Assembly (NCBI GenBank): GCA_037179335.1
Contig: JAKZHN010000018.1
Location: 682,001 to 746,000 of the forward strand
Direction: 5' to 3'
Source of the DNA: Cyclaneusma minus
Lineage: Eukaryota > Ascomycota > Leotiomycetes > Marthamycetales > Marthamycetaceae
Length of the DNA: 64,000 bases
The notes beneath the pieces were generated by a model. The model ran no database searches, was not told the DNA's origin, and saw nothing but the letters and a program-made list of their open reading frames with translations. This document shows, one piece after another, positions 56,353-64,000 of the stretch (positions within the stretch are counted from its first letter, which is position 1; the number at the start of each line of letters is the position of its first letter). Position numbers and translations under genes: made by a program.

Positions 56353-57764
56353 ATGAAATATAACGAGAACGATCCCATGATGGGCGACCACTTGAGCATG
56401 GATTACGATGTCATCAATGCCGACGAAAGCGGCCGCCGTTACAGTTACCACCGTAGGAACACCATCCGGTTCCACGAACAGGTGGGAGCGCCGCACTCCG
56501 TCATCTCAGTTCGAAATCTCTATTTCTCTGGGAAAGTTGGCAAAGATGCCTGGGGTCGCAAGGACATAGCCCAACCCGTCCTCCTATCTGCGAAAGTATC
56601 CTTGGAAAATCCGTTCTCCTCGGCCGCCAAAGAAGATGATGTTGATCAAAGCACGGTCCACTACGGCGTCCTCAGCAAAGAACTCCTGAACTCGAGCGCC
56701 AGATATGAGAGGCTTCAAGTAGGATTTGAAAAGCAAGGCAGTATTATGGACTTTGTCGCGTTTCTTATCTCAGACCTGACGGGTTCTCGGATGTTCGGCA
56801 GCTCGCGCAGTGTAACGTTCTCGAACTGGGCTCATTCCCAGGAAATGCGTGAACAGTATTTGCTGGGAGAAAGAGACTACGGCCTGTCTAGAGTCTATCG
56901 CATGCTGGAAGTGTCTGCTCTATTGCCAAAAGCAACGCTGCTAGGCGAAGGAGTCAGTGTTACGATGAAGCTGGCTAATCTCGGACCGATTCGCACTCAC
57001 CCGAACCCCATACTAGCAATAGTATTGAGACTTCACAATCTGCAAGTTGCTACGATCGTTGGTATCAATCTAAATGAGAGACTCTCCAAGCAGAATGTGG
57101 TCGCGAACATCGAACTCGACGGATATGGGCCTTGTATGGTAGAAAGCGGAGAGAGAGCGGACCCGTTCTACGACGACTACGAGAAACTAGAACAACTCGT
57201 AACCAAGGTATGTTGAACTAAACCACCCAGCCTCTTCGCAGGCGTTTCGACCCACCATGTATCCTCCTTTCGCTTTGTACGTTGCGTTACAACTCTAGGC
57301 TGACCATCACGCAGACGATCGAAGAATCGGCATTCGGCACACTCGAGAAGCTAGCATTGCACATCAAATCTCGCATCCTCCGTTACTTCATGCGTCCCGA
57401 AAAGCGGCATGTTTTCGAAACATGCATCAACATCAAGCTGGAGAAGCCCACAGCCGTGACATTTGCAGAGGCACCTGCCATAGAGATTAGTATAAACATG
57501 CTGATAGACGAAGAGTGGCAAAAACTGTGCGATGATGCTTGCTACGAGCAAACACCGTTTCCGCCACGCATACCTCTGCATCTGAATGGGAAGACTCTGC
57601 TGGATTGGATCAGAGAGAACGATCCAAATTGCGAGGAGCTCAGGACGAATGGAAGGAAAATCAAGGAGGAGAATGATGGTCGAGGGAATGCTGCAGATTT
57701 TAACCAGGGAAATGGCAAGAGAATGAAGATCAAGGAGGAGATCAAGAAGGAGAGAGATGACTAA
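56353..57764 (+). CDS. Protein with two FolB (dihydroneopterin aldolase-like) domains
   Basis: Two exons, 56353-57207 and 57315-57764, 434 residues from ATG 56353; the 107-nt intron has GTATGT and CTGACC signals. Upstream of the ATG the frame stays open and coding-like back to an AG at 56220, so a further 5' exon is likely. Domain 1 (about 48-175): ISVRNLYFSGKVGKDAWGRK, QPVLLSAKVSL, TVHYGVLSKEL. It keeps the Tyr of the V(N/H)Y motif but has lost the catalytic Glu. Domain 2 (about 232-345): GINLNERLSKQNVVANIEL with the ERxxxQ Glu, ESAFGTLEKLA, and LEKPTAV with the catalytic Lys. Dihydroneopterin aldolase makes 6-hydroxymethyl-dihydropterin for folate; in fungi this normally sits in trifunctional FOL1. 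There is no HPPK or DHPS part here, so activity is uncertain. The C-terminus is Lys-rich. Confidence 0.8.
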
Positions 57765-58783
57765 GACGGGCGGTTAGTGCTTTTTGAACATTCGCGGAAC
57801 GACCAGAGTTATGCTCGGTACCTAGGTATCTAATGCTATTCAACACGCATTTTTCCGTACCCACATTCCCGTCTTCAAGTTCGATACATGAGTTCGCACC
57901 ACTGACACCGATAAGCAACTAGCATTCCGATATTGTCAGATCCTGAATCATCTCAATTTGACATTTGCATCAGATTCTCGGACCTCCAACGCTCCTCCCG
58001 ATCCTATTCTCCTCAGAGTTCAAACAGGTAGTTTGAAAATTTCTCTGACGACAACGATCATCCCACTTCTCATTCCCCCCACACACATTCAGAGCAGAGC
58101 TGTTCTTTTTAGGCTTGGGACAACTACGAGCCGGCAGTCTACCTGTGAAGTTCCAAGTCGGTCCTTCTGAGCATAGTGCACCGTTCTCTCACTTGCCCTT
58201 CCCCGAGCAAAGTGGTAACTTGAGTCGGCGAACGACCGAGGACGGTTGAACCAAATGCTAAATAAGTCGTCCGAGTGGATTTCATCGTTCGATCTGGTTT
58301 GTCTTCATCTACTGTGCACTGAACTCCTTGAAAGACAGTTGGGTGGATTTTAAACTTTTTTTTTGTGATATCTACGTATACCCACCACCGCCATCACACT
58401 CCACCTATATCGGAAGGCACTAGCCACCAAAGAGCACAGAACAACATCCGCCAGGAAGGACCACAGACCAAGAGAGACATGCTGGGTACTTGGGTGACCA
58501 GTCCAAGCCCCCGAGTGTATCTTGCTCCATTGCGGGATTCTCAACTTCCTCAAACGGTTTAGAAGGACCACAGTCCAGCAAGAGACAGAATTTCAGACAA
58601 CATGGGCTCCCCCAAACCCAATGCTGCAGAATTGTACTGCTCTGCCCGGGATTATCGACTTCGTTGGGTAAATGACGGCGGCCCCTTGGATGGCTCGGTG
58701 ACGAGACCGAGCCCCCAGGATCATGCCGCGTCTTGTTGTCATAGTGCTCGATGGATACTGGTGCGTGAAGTAGAAGAGGATGC
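57765..58783. other. Convergent intergenic region
   Basis: About 1 kb between two convergent genes, with no supported gene. Confidence 0.4.
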
Positions 58784-61075
58784 TCACTGTCCCGAAGGAC
58801 CGCGAGCTTTCCTCGACTCCTTCTTCTTCGCGCAATTGGCAGCATCCTTCAAAGTCTCCCACAACTTGAAGAACGCTTTTTTGTGCATAGTGTGGAGCAC
58901 CCACAAAGTCCCATCCGCAAGCCTTACACCGACGTTGTTGGTACCGTTGGGGTGGACTCGCGTCCCTTTGGACATATGGGGTATCTCGAACACATGGATC
59001 GGGGTCCCCTGGGCCCACCATACCTCAACGGTTGGATCCTGGCCGGCAACTTGGTAGATTCGCACACTGTTCGCTTTTTGCTCTTCTTGTCCGTTGATAC
59101 TCACGGCGTTGAGAGTATCGACGTAGAGAAGGGCTGCGTTGGCGGGAAGCGGAGGTTTTGATGGATAGGCCATCCCCAGTGATGGCATGTTACCAAAACG
59201 CGGGACCTTGCTGGTCGGTGCTGATGACGGAGCGTTGGTGGGCGCAGTAATCTTCGCAGCACTAGGGGAGTAGCCACTACCCCCTTCGGCCCACATTGAG
59301 GCGCCGAGTGAAGGCATGCCTTTGGTCACTTCGTCCAATGTGGAAGCCGCCGGTGCCGGTGCGGGAGGGGAGCTGGTAGTCGCGAGGATAGTCTGTTCGA
59401 CTTTTGGCTCAACAAGGTTATCGATCGGGGATGTCATGGACGAAGTCTCTTCATCAGCAGGATTATTCGTGGCACTAGCAACACCCTCATTACCGTCTCT
59501 CGCCCACATTGACTGATCAAGGGCGCCGCGGACAGTGGACGTTGAAGGTGATTTGGAAGCTGGTGGGGTTGGTCCGGGAGAGGATCTGGGAATCGTTTCC
59601 ACGATCTGTCCAACAACTGATTCAGCCAAGCTGTCGGGTGGCGATGTCGAAGAAGAGGCCCCATTATTAACGCAACCACCCGTAGCATCAGTTTCATCCG
59701 CCCACATTGATTGTCCGAGGGCACCTAAGCCTTTGATCGCCGGACTCGACTTCGAAACGGGTGATGCTGGTTCGGGAGGGGACTCGACGGTTGTTAGAAT
59801 GGTCTGTGGAGCGATCGACTCAGTAACAGCCGGTTTCAGGTCAACCGTGTCTTGGGTATGGTCCACAGGCTCAATATCTGGGAGAGAGCTACGCTCGCTG
59901 CTGCTCGAGCCATGATCGGACTCAACTGAGCTAGGTGCTGGTTGCTTCGACGAGAGTACCGACGTAGGGAAATCACGCGGATTCGCAGCCGGACTCGAAG
60001 CTGGGCTCCATACTGTGTCTGGGACAACGGACTGCACACCAATGCTCGACTCTGGGGTCTCAGAGGTATCACTTAAAGAAAGCTGCGAGATCAGGTCGGT
60101 GAGTTCTTCATCGATGACTAGCTCCGATTCCTCTGAAACAGCCTGCGTAGCACCACTGCTCTCTGATCCCAAGGTTGAAGATGACGATGTGAATGCGTGG
60201 CTGTCCTTTGCTGACATACTGCCCGTGCTTTTGGATACATCATGGTCTTCTTGAGTCTCCGAGTCTCGGGTTTTTTTCGCTCCATTGCTCCCAATAAGGC
60301 TGTTCTTGAGTACACTAAAGATTCGCTCAATGTCGTCGATCGTTGGGAGTTCGGCGATTCGGGATTCCACGGGAGCAAACTTCTCTGTGTCTAGGATAGC
60401 TGACGCTAGAGAGAGCAGGTCTTTCATCTCGGAAATATTGGGTATTCCTTTGAGGGCTGTGTGAATGGGAACAAAATAACTATTGATGAGGATGTTCCCG
60501 AAGGATTCAAGCATCTGTTCAATGGTCTCCGTGGTCGGCAGCGTAGAGATCTTTGTATTGAAGGGAGCGAGCATTCTTTCGAACGTCTCGGCGGTCGGCA
60601 GAGCAGAAATCTTGCTATCTAAGGGAGTGAGCATTTGTTTGATCGTCTCCGCGGTCGGCAAAGCAGAAATCATGATATCGAGCGGTTCGATGATTTCCTT
60701 GATGTTGTTAATGCTCGGAAGCGAAGGTATGCTCTTCAGCACCGGCGCCATAACCTCCGCCAGTAACTTCCGAACGAAATCTTTCATCTGCTTCGTTGTT
60801 GCCAGATCACTCAACATTGCCTTCGTCGCCAGAGGTCGTATCAAATCTTCCATTCTTGCCGCTGTGGGGAGTGATGCCAAGGTCGTTACCACGGGATCGA
60901 TCATATCTCTCAAAGTATCGGTGCTCGGGAGCCTGGAAAATGACGGTTCGAGGGATCGTATGAGCTCTTTCATATGAGCAGTGGTAGGCTGGGATGCGAG
61001 AGTCGTCTTCAGTTCCTGAATATCCTCGGTATACACCGGCAAATCGTCAATATCCTTCCTTAGCGTGCTGTACAT
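58784..61075 (-). CDS. Tandem-repeat, Ser/Pro-rich protein; probably the C-terminal part of a larger gene
   Basis: A 763-residue open frame. Residues 1-230 are about nine imperfect 20-23-residue units of the form LPTxxxIxxMLxPLxxxIS, best preserved in the three units encoded at about 60560-60700 (IS(A/T)LPTAETIKQML-like). Residues about 240-620 are disordered Ser/Thr/Pro/Glu-rich and contain three copies of LGxSMWA (about 456, 522, 593). A compact C-terminal module (about 645-740: SVRIYQVAGQDPTVEVWWAQ, VGVRLADGTLWVLHTM, FFKLWETLKDA) looks folded. I recognise no family. The repeats already begin upstream of this ATG in the same frame (VPTKATIQDM), which shows that the true N-terminus lies in the neighbouring upstream ORF. 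It could tether or oligomerise through the helical repeats. Confidence 0.7.
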   Translation of the reverse strand: MYSTLRKDIDDLPVYTEDIQELKTTLASQPTTAHMKELIRSLEPSFSRLPSTDTLRDMIDPVVTTLASLPTAARMEDLIRPLATKAMLSDLATTKQMKDFVRKLLAEVMAPVLKSIPSLPSINNIKEIIEPLDIMISALPTAETIKQMLTPLDSKISALPTAETFERMLAPFNTKISTLPTTETIEQMLESFGNILINSYFVPIHTALKGIPNISEMKDLLSLASAILDTEKFAPVESRIAELPTIDDIERIFSVLKNSLIGSNGAKKTRDSETQEDHDVSKSTGSMSAKDSHAFTSSSSTLGSESSGATQAVSEESELVIDEELTDLISQLSLSDTSETPESSIGVQSVVPDTVWSPASSPAANPRDFPTSVLSSKQPAPSSVESDHGSSSSERSSLPDIEPVDHTQDTVDLKPAVTESIAPQTILTTVESPPEPASPVSKSSPAIKGLGALGQSMWADETDATGGCVNNGASSSTSPPDSLAESVVGQIVETIPRSSPGPTPPASKSPSTSTVRGALDQSMWARDGNEGVASATNNPADEETSSMTSPIDNLVEPKVEQTILATTSSPPAPAPAASTLDEVTKGMPSLGASMWAEGGSGYSPSAAKITAPTNAPSSAPTSKVPRFGNMPSLGMAYPSKPPLPANAALLYVDTLNAVSINGQEEQKANSVRIYQVAGQDPTVEVWWAQGTPIHVFEIPHMSKGTRVHPNGTNNVGVRLADGTLWVLHTMHKKAFFKLWETLKDAANCAKKKESRKARGPSGQ

Positions 61076-62097
61076 GTCTTGAATAGTTGCTTTGGTGGGG
61101 ACATTATCAACTTGGTGTAGACATTGCGCTCGAAGTCCTTGACTAAGCCAGTCACCGCTTTCATGCTCTCTTCGAAGCGTACGACTGTGACGAAATCGCC
61201 ACTTTGGTTTGGTACGATGGTGGGCGTCGGTTCAAGAGAGGGGATATCTTGGTTGAGTGGCTGCAGGAAGGTGGTAAGCTTGTGCACGGCGGCGTGCAGC
61301 GTATCAAATTTCTCGCTAATCTTGTTCAGATCTGCCTTCGTTTCGAGAGCTATGGTCGTAGCCAGCCATTGATCATCCTTATTAATAGCGCCAGAACATC
61401 GCGACAATGTGCGCAGAACTGCGACAACGAGGGTGACCGCAAGGATGAGGATCATCAATGGCATACTTTGCAAGAGATAAAGAATCCTCGCTAAAGTATG
61501 GAAGGGCAAAATGATTCCAGATTCGTCTCCCAAAAGACAACGCACCATACCGCCAGTATCCCCATCTGGCATCTGTAGCAGGACAGTCATATATACTATC
61601 CAGCTATCTGGAGCCTTGACAAGCAAGTTGGGGCCGTTTTGCAGGGAACCACCAAAGGGTAGGAGGTCTCGAAGATTGGTCAACTCGCAACCGCAGTCGA
61701 AGCAGTCGGCACAAGGTAGAAAGAAATGCATGATCGAGTTAGCGTCGCGGTAGAAGAGCAGCTGCCACTCGAAGGCCAGGCTTATGCGCATATTCTCGAT
61801 GCCAATGTATGTGATGAGTAGAGCAACTAGCGCGCCAGTCAAGGCGGCCTTGAAAGCGCGGGTGGCTCGGCAGAACAACATGATGGCTGCAAAGCCCATG
61901 ATTATGTGTATGGTTGCCGACTGGGCGTTGAAGAATTGCGCGAAACCGTGGAGCGAGTGCGAAGTGTGGTCGAGGCGCGAAGTCAGGTCGTCGACAGGAG
62001 TGTAGGTGTAGAGGAGGGTGATGACGAGGCAAAGGAGCGCACCAATCGCGGTAGCTTTGGCTCCGAGCGCGAGAGAGATTCGATCCGAGCAAATCAT
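61060..62097 (-). CDS. Multi-pass membrane protein ORF; probably the N-terminal part of the repeat protein
   Basis: A 345-residue frame from ATG 62097. Four hydrophobic segments are visible: about 15-32 (AIGALLCLVITLLYTY), 63-80 (IIMGFAAIMLFC), 84-100 (ALTGALVALLITYIGI) and 213-237 (PLMILILAVTLVVAVL). A Cys-rich loop, CADCFDCGC (about 128-136), lies between segments 3 and 4. The region after segment 4 is helical (FDTLHAAVHKLTTFLQPL). The last about 17 residues (from LIMSPP) read a frame in which the other frame already encodes the repeat pattern of the downstream ORF. The two ORFs overlap by 16 nt in different frames. They may be joined by an unrecognised intron (for example a 92-nt one with a weak GTGGCG donor, ending at ACCAAG) or by a 1-nt sequence error. 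No family recognised. Confidence 0.7.
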   Translation of the reverse strand: MICSDRISLALGAKATAIGALLCLVITLLYTYTPVDDLTSRLDHTSHSLHGFAQFFNAQSATIHIIMGFAAIMLFCRATRAFKAALTGALVALLITYIGIENMRISLAFEWQLLFYRDANSIMHFFLPCADCFDCGCELTNLRDLLPFGGSLQNGPNLLVKAPDSWIVYMTVLLQMPDGDTGGMVRCLLGDESGIILPFHTLARILYLLQSMPLMILILAVTLVVAVLRTLSRCSGAINKDDQWLATTIALETKADLNKISEKFDTLHAAVHKLTTFLQPLNQDIPSLEPTPTIVPNQSGDFVTVVRFEESMKAVTGLVKDFERNVYTKLIMSPPKQLFKTCTAR

Positions 62098-63422
62098 GGC
62101 GATCGCGGGAGCTATGCGCTCGGGGATGTGGGGATGTCGAGAAGGGTGTCGGCTTGGTCGAGGATTGTCGGCCTGGTCGAGGGAGGAGATAGCGGGTTCT
62201 TGTAGAAGGAGACTATGGAAGTGGCTTTTATGCGCAGTCGGATGCTGGAAATGAACGAGTTCGGAATCAGCAATGCCAAACGCAGAAAGTGGGAGAAGGA
62301 AGAAAAACTTGAAAGGTGGATGGAGCTCGCGCTGTATTTATATCCAGAGTCGCGCTGGCGGCTCGCCTCAAGTCGCTCGCCTACTTAGTTCAAAAGCTCG
62401 CGCTTGAATTGTTTGCCGCTGGTATTTCGCCGCATGTTTTTCTATGGGACTCGGAGAATCTAAGCGTTCCGTTATAGTTGGTAGGTCAACCCTTAAGCGA
62501 CAGCGAGGTCTGAAAAGTGAAAACGACGGCGAGATTTATGAACGAGAAGAAGATTTGCAAACGATAGTCTACTTTCCTATCGAGAAGATAAAGGCAAGCG
62601 TGATAAAACTGTGGCTTGACTATGCTATGGGGAAATGTGAGTTCGAAACTTGACCCCTATTTCTTCGATTCTTCGTGAACTCCCAACTCCCAAGCCCAAC
62701 TCCTACTCCTTACCCCTTAGTTCACTAAATGCAAGTATCTCATCGTCTGATTCGATATATGAGTAGCATACTAGTCTTTCAACTTCTTTCGACCGCTAAG
62801 TCCAAGTCATGACGGGTTAATACTGATTGTCACAATACTGGGTGGGATGGAAGAGTGGGATCGAGGTATGACATTTGTTGTTGCGCAGAAAAGAAGAGCT
62901 CTACCGTCTAAGCTAGCTATATGTATGTGTATTTGTGGAATGGGGTGCTTGCCCTTAGGTGCAAACGTGAGGGATAGTCATATAGCATGGTCACCGGCCG
63001 TTATAGTGGTACCGTGATAAGTACTCGAAGAGGAATGACCGTGCCACTTGGTACTCAAATAGACCAGAAATGGCCAGGGATTATGGCAAGAAAGTGGGTT
63101 TCACTCAACTAAAGATGAATAGTTCGAGATGTGTATTCGTCAAATTCAGAGCGTGAGCCATAAACTTGGTTTGATTATTTCCCTCGATTGGTTTACCGAA
63201 GTCATCCCATAGCCCTCTATTCTATCACAAAACCCCAACTCCGTCTAAAGCCCACCAGCCATCCTCCTCTCCGCCCCATTACCAGCCTCCTCCAAACCCC
63301 CTACCACGCACCCCCATACCTCTCAACCAAGCATCCAGTCCTCAAGCCCTCAAGCCCTCAAACCCCCTATTCCCAACTTCCCATCTCCCCATCATCCCGT
63401 CCCACCAGCCATCCCCTCTCCC
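62098..63422. other. Intergenic region
   Basis: Promoter of the membrane-protein ORF on the left and 3' region of the secreted-protein gene on the right. A 69-codon frame at 62444-62653 ends with a plausible helical segment (IEKIKASVIKLWLDYAMGK) but is too short to support as a gene. About 63215-63420 is C-rich. Confidence 0.4.
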
Positions 63423-63973
63423 TTAGTACTCCAGCTGCACCGGCACCCCATTAACAGTAACCGTCACATTCCCCGTCTTGAAGTCGCCAAAAATCGCCAC
63501 ATCCACCGTCTTATTCGCCGCAATAACCCCGCCAAAGCCAAACGTCAAGCTGTCCTTCGTGACCGTCCAGCCACCACCAAGAGAGCCTTGCCAGCTGTTG
63601 TTGCTGCCGGGGATACCGGCGTTGAAGCCTCCACCTAGAAGAGCTGTTTTTGCGCAAAAACGTCAGTGTTCATTCTTCATTATCTTACAAATGTGATTTG
63701 AAGCTGGGAGGGTAAAGTTTGGAGTGTGAATTCGGGAGTGTGAAGTGTGGGAATTGAAAAAATTGAAAACTAGGGCGAAAACATACTGCTGTTAAAGTTC
63801 AATCCAACACCAGCAGAGTAGCCCCAGAAAAGGTTGTCGGCGCCCCACGACAGTTCACCGGACTTGGTAGCCTGGTCGACGCTGTTCACGCCATTGACCG
63901 AGATGTTTTGCGCAAACGCGGTAGTGGCGAGCGCCACGAGGGCAGCGGGAACGGCAGCGATCTCGAAACGCAT
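63423..63973 (-). CDS. Small secreted protein
   Basis: Two exons, 63973-63787 and 63643-63423, 135 residues; the 143-nt intron has a GTATGT donor and an ACAG acceptor. A clear signal peptide (MRFEIAAVPAALVALATTAF) is predicted to be cut after AFA, at residue 21. The mature part of about 114 residues has no cysteine and is rich in Gly, Asn, Val and Trp: SWGADNLFWGYSAGVGLNFN, GSLGGGWTVTKDSLTFGFGG, KTGNVTVTVNGVPVQLEY. It looks like an all-beta fold with possible N-glycosylation sites (NNS, NKT, NVT). No GPI signal or known effector motif is present. Function unknown; such proteins are commonly secreted to the cell wall or medium. Confidence 0.82.
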
Positions 63974-64000
63974 TTTTAAATTCGGATGTCGAAAAAGACG

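Noticed and set aside
1..64000. CRISPR arrays, bacterial operons, rRNA genes
   Set aside because: None seen; gene structure and introns are eukaryotic throughout.

Overview
The window is nuclear DNA of a filamentous ascomycete (Pezizomycotina). Genes are on both strands. Introns are mostly 50-170 nt, with GT/AG ends and CTAAC- or CTGAC-type branch sites close to the acceptor. The products are typical of filamentous fungi: a HET-domain protein, Swr1, a fungal ammonium permease and an N-acetylglucosamine-induced DUF3605 protein. A species cannot be named; Dothideomycetes would be compatible but is only a guess.

Layout. 1-7.1 kb: no firm gene; three copies of a tRNA-derived SINE-like repeat and a pyrimidine-rich leader. 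7.2-9.4 kb: kelch-type single-pass membrane protein. 9.5-12.4 kb: gene-free, G-rich and low complexity, with a 398-base assembly gap. 12.4-14.9 kb: a foldback inverted repeat, then a HET-domain gene. 15.2-15.5 kb: a fourth SINE copy. 16.5-18.9 kb: a tRNA-like gene and a four-exon ammonium transporter (minus strand). 22.4-26.1 kb: three neighbouring paralogues of an unrecognised family, one split by a frameshift at a 17-C run. 26.6-31.6 kb: SWR1 (minus). 32.9-36.3 kb: complex I subunit NDUFB8/ASHI and a five-exon conserved fungal protein. 36.3-45.4 kb: accessory-looking DNA with a PIF1/Helitron relic and a decayed coiled-coil repeat gene. 45.4-47.0 kb: DUF3605 gene with a 705-nt intron. 51.4-52.2 kb: SCOC/Slo1-type coiled-coil gene. 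53.5-55.3 kb: strand-skewed, minisatellite-bearing DNA. 56.3-57.8 kb: protein with two FolB (dihydroneopterin aldolase-like) domains. 58.8-62.1 kb: two overlapping minus-strand ORFs, one with membrane segments and one with tandem repeats, that may be one large gene. 63.4-64.0 kb: small secreted protein.

The genes do not form a pathway. Housekeeping genes (SWR1, NDUFB8, SCOC, ammonium permease) are interspersed with lineage-specific genes, repeats and relics. The best candidates for something undescribed are the three-paralogue cluster at 22.4-26.1 kb, the membrane/repeat ORF pair at 58.8-62.1 kb, the foldback element at 12.4 kb and the SINE family.
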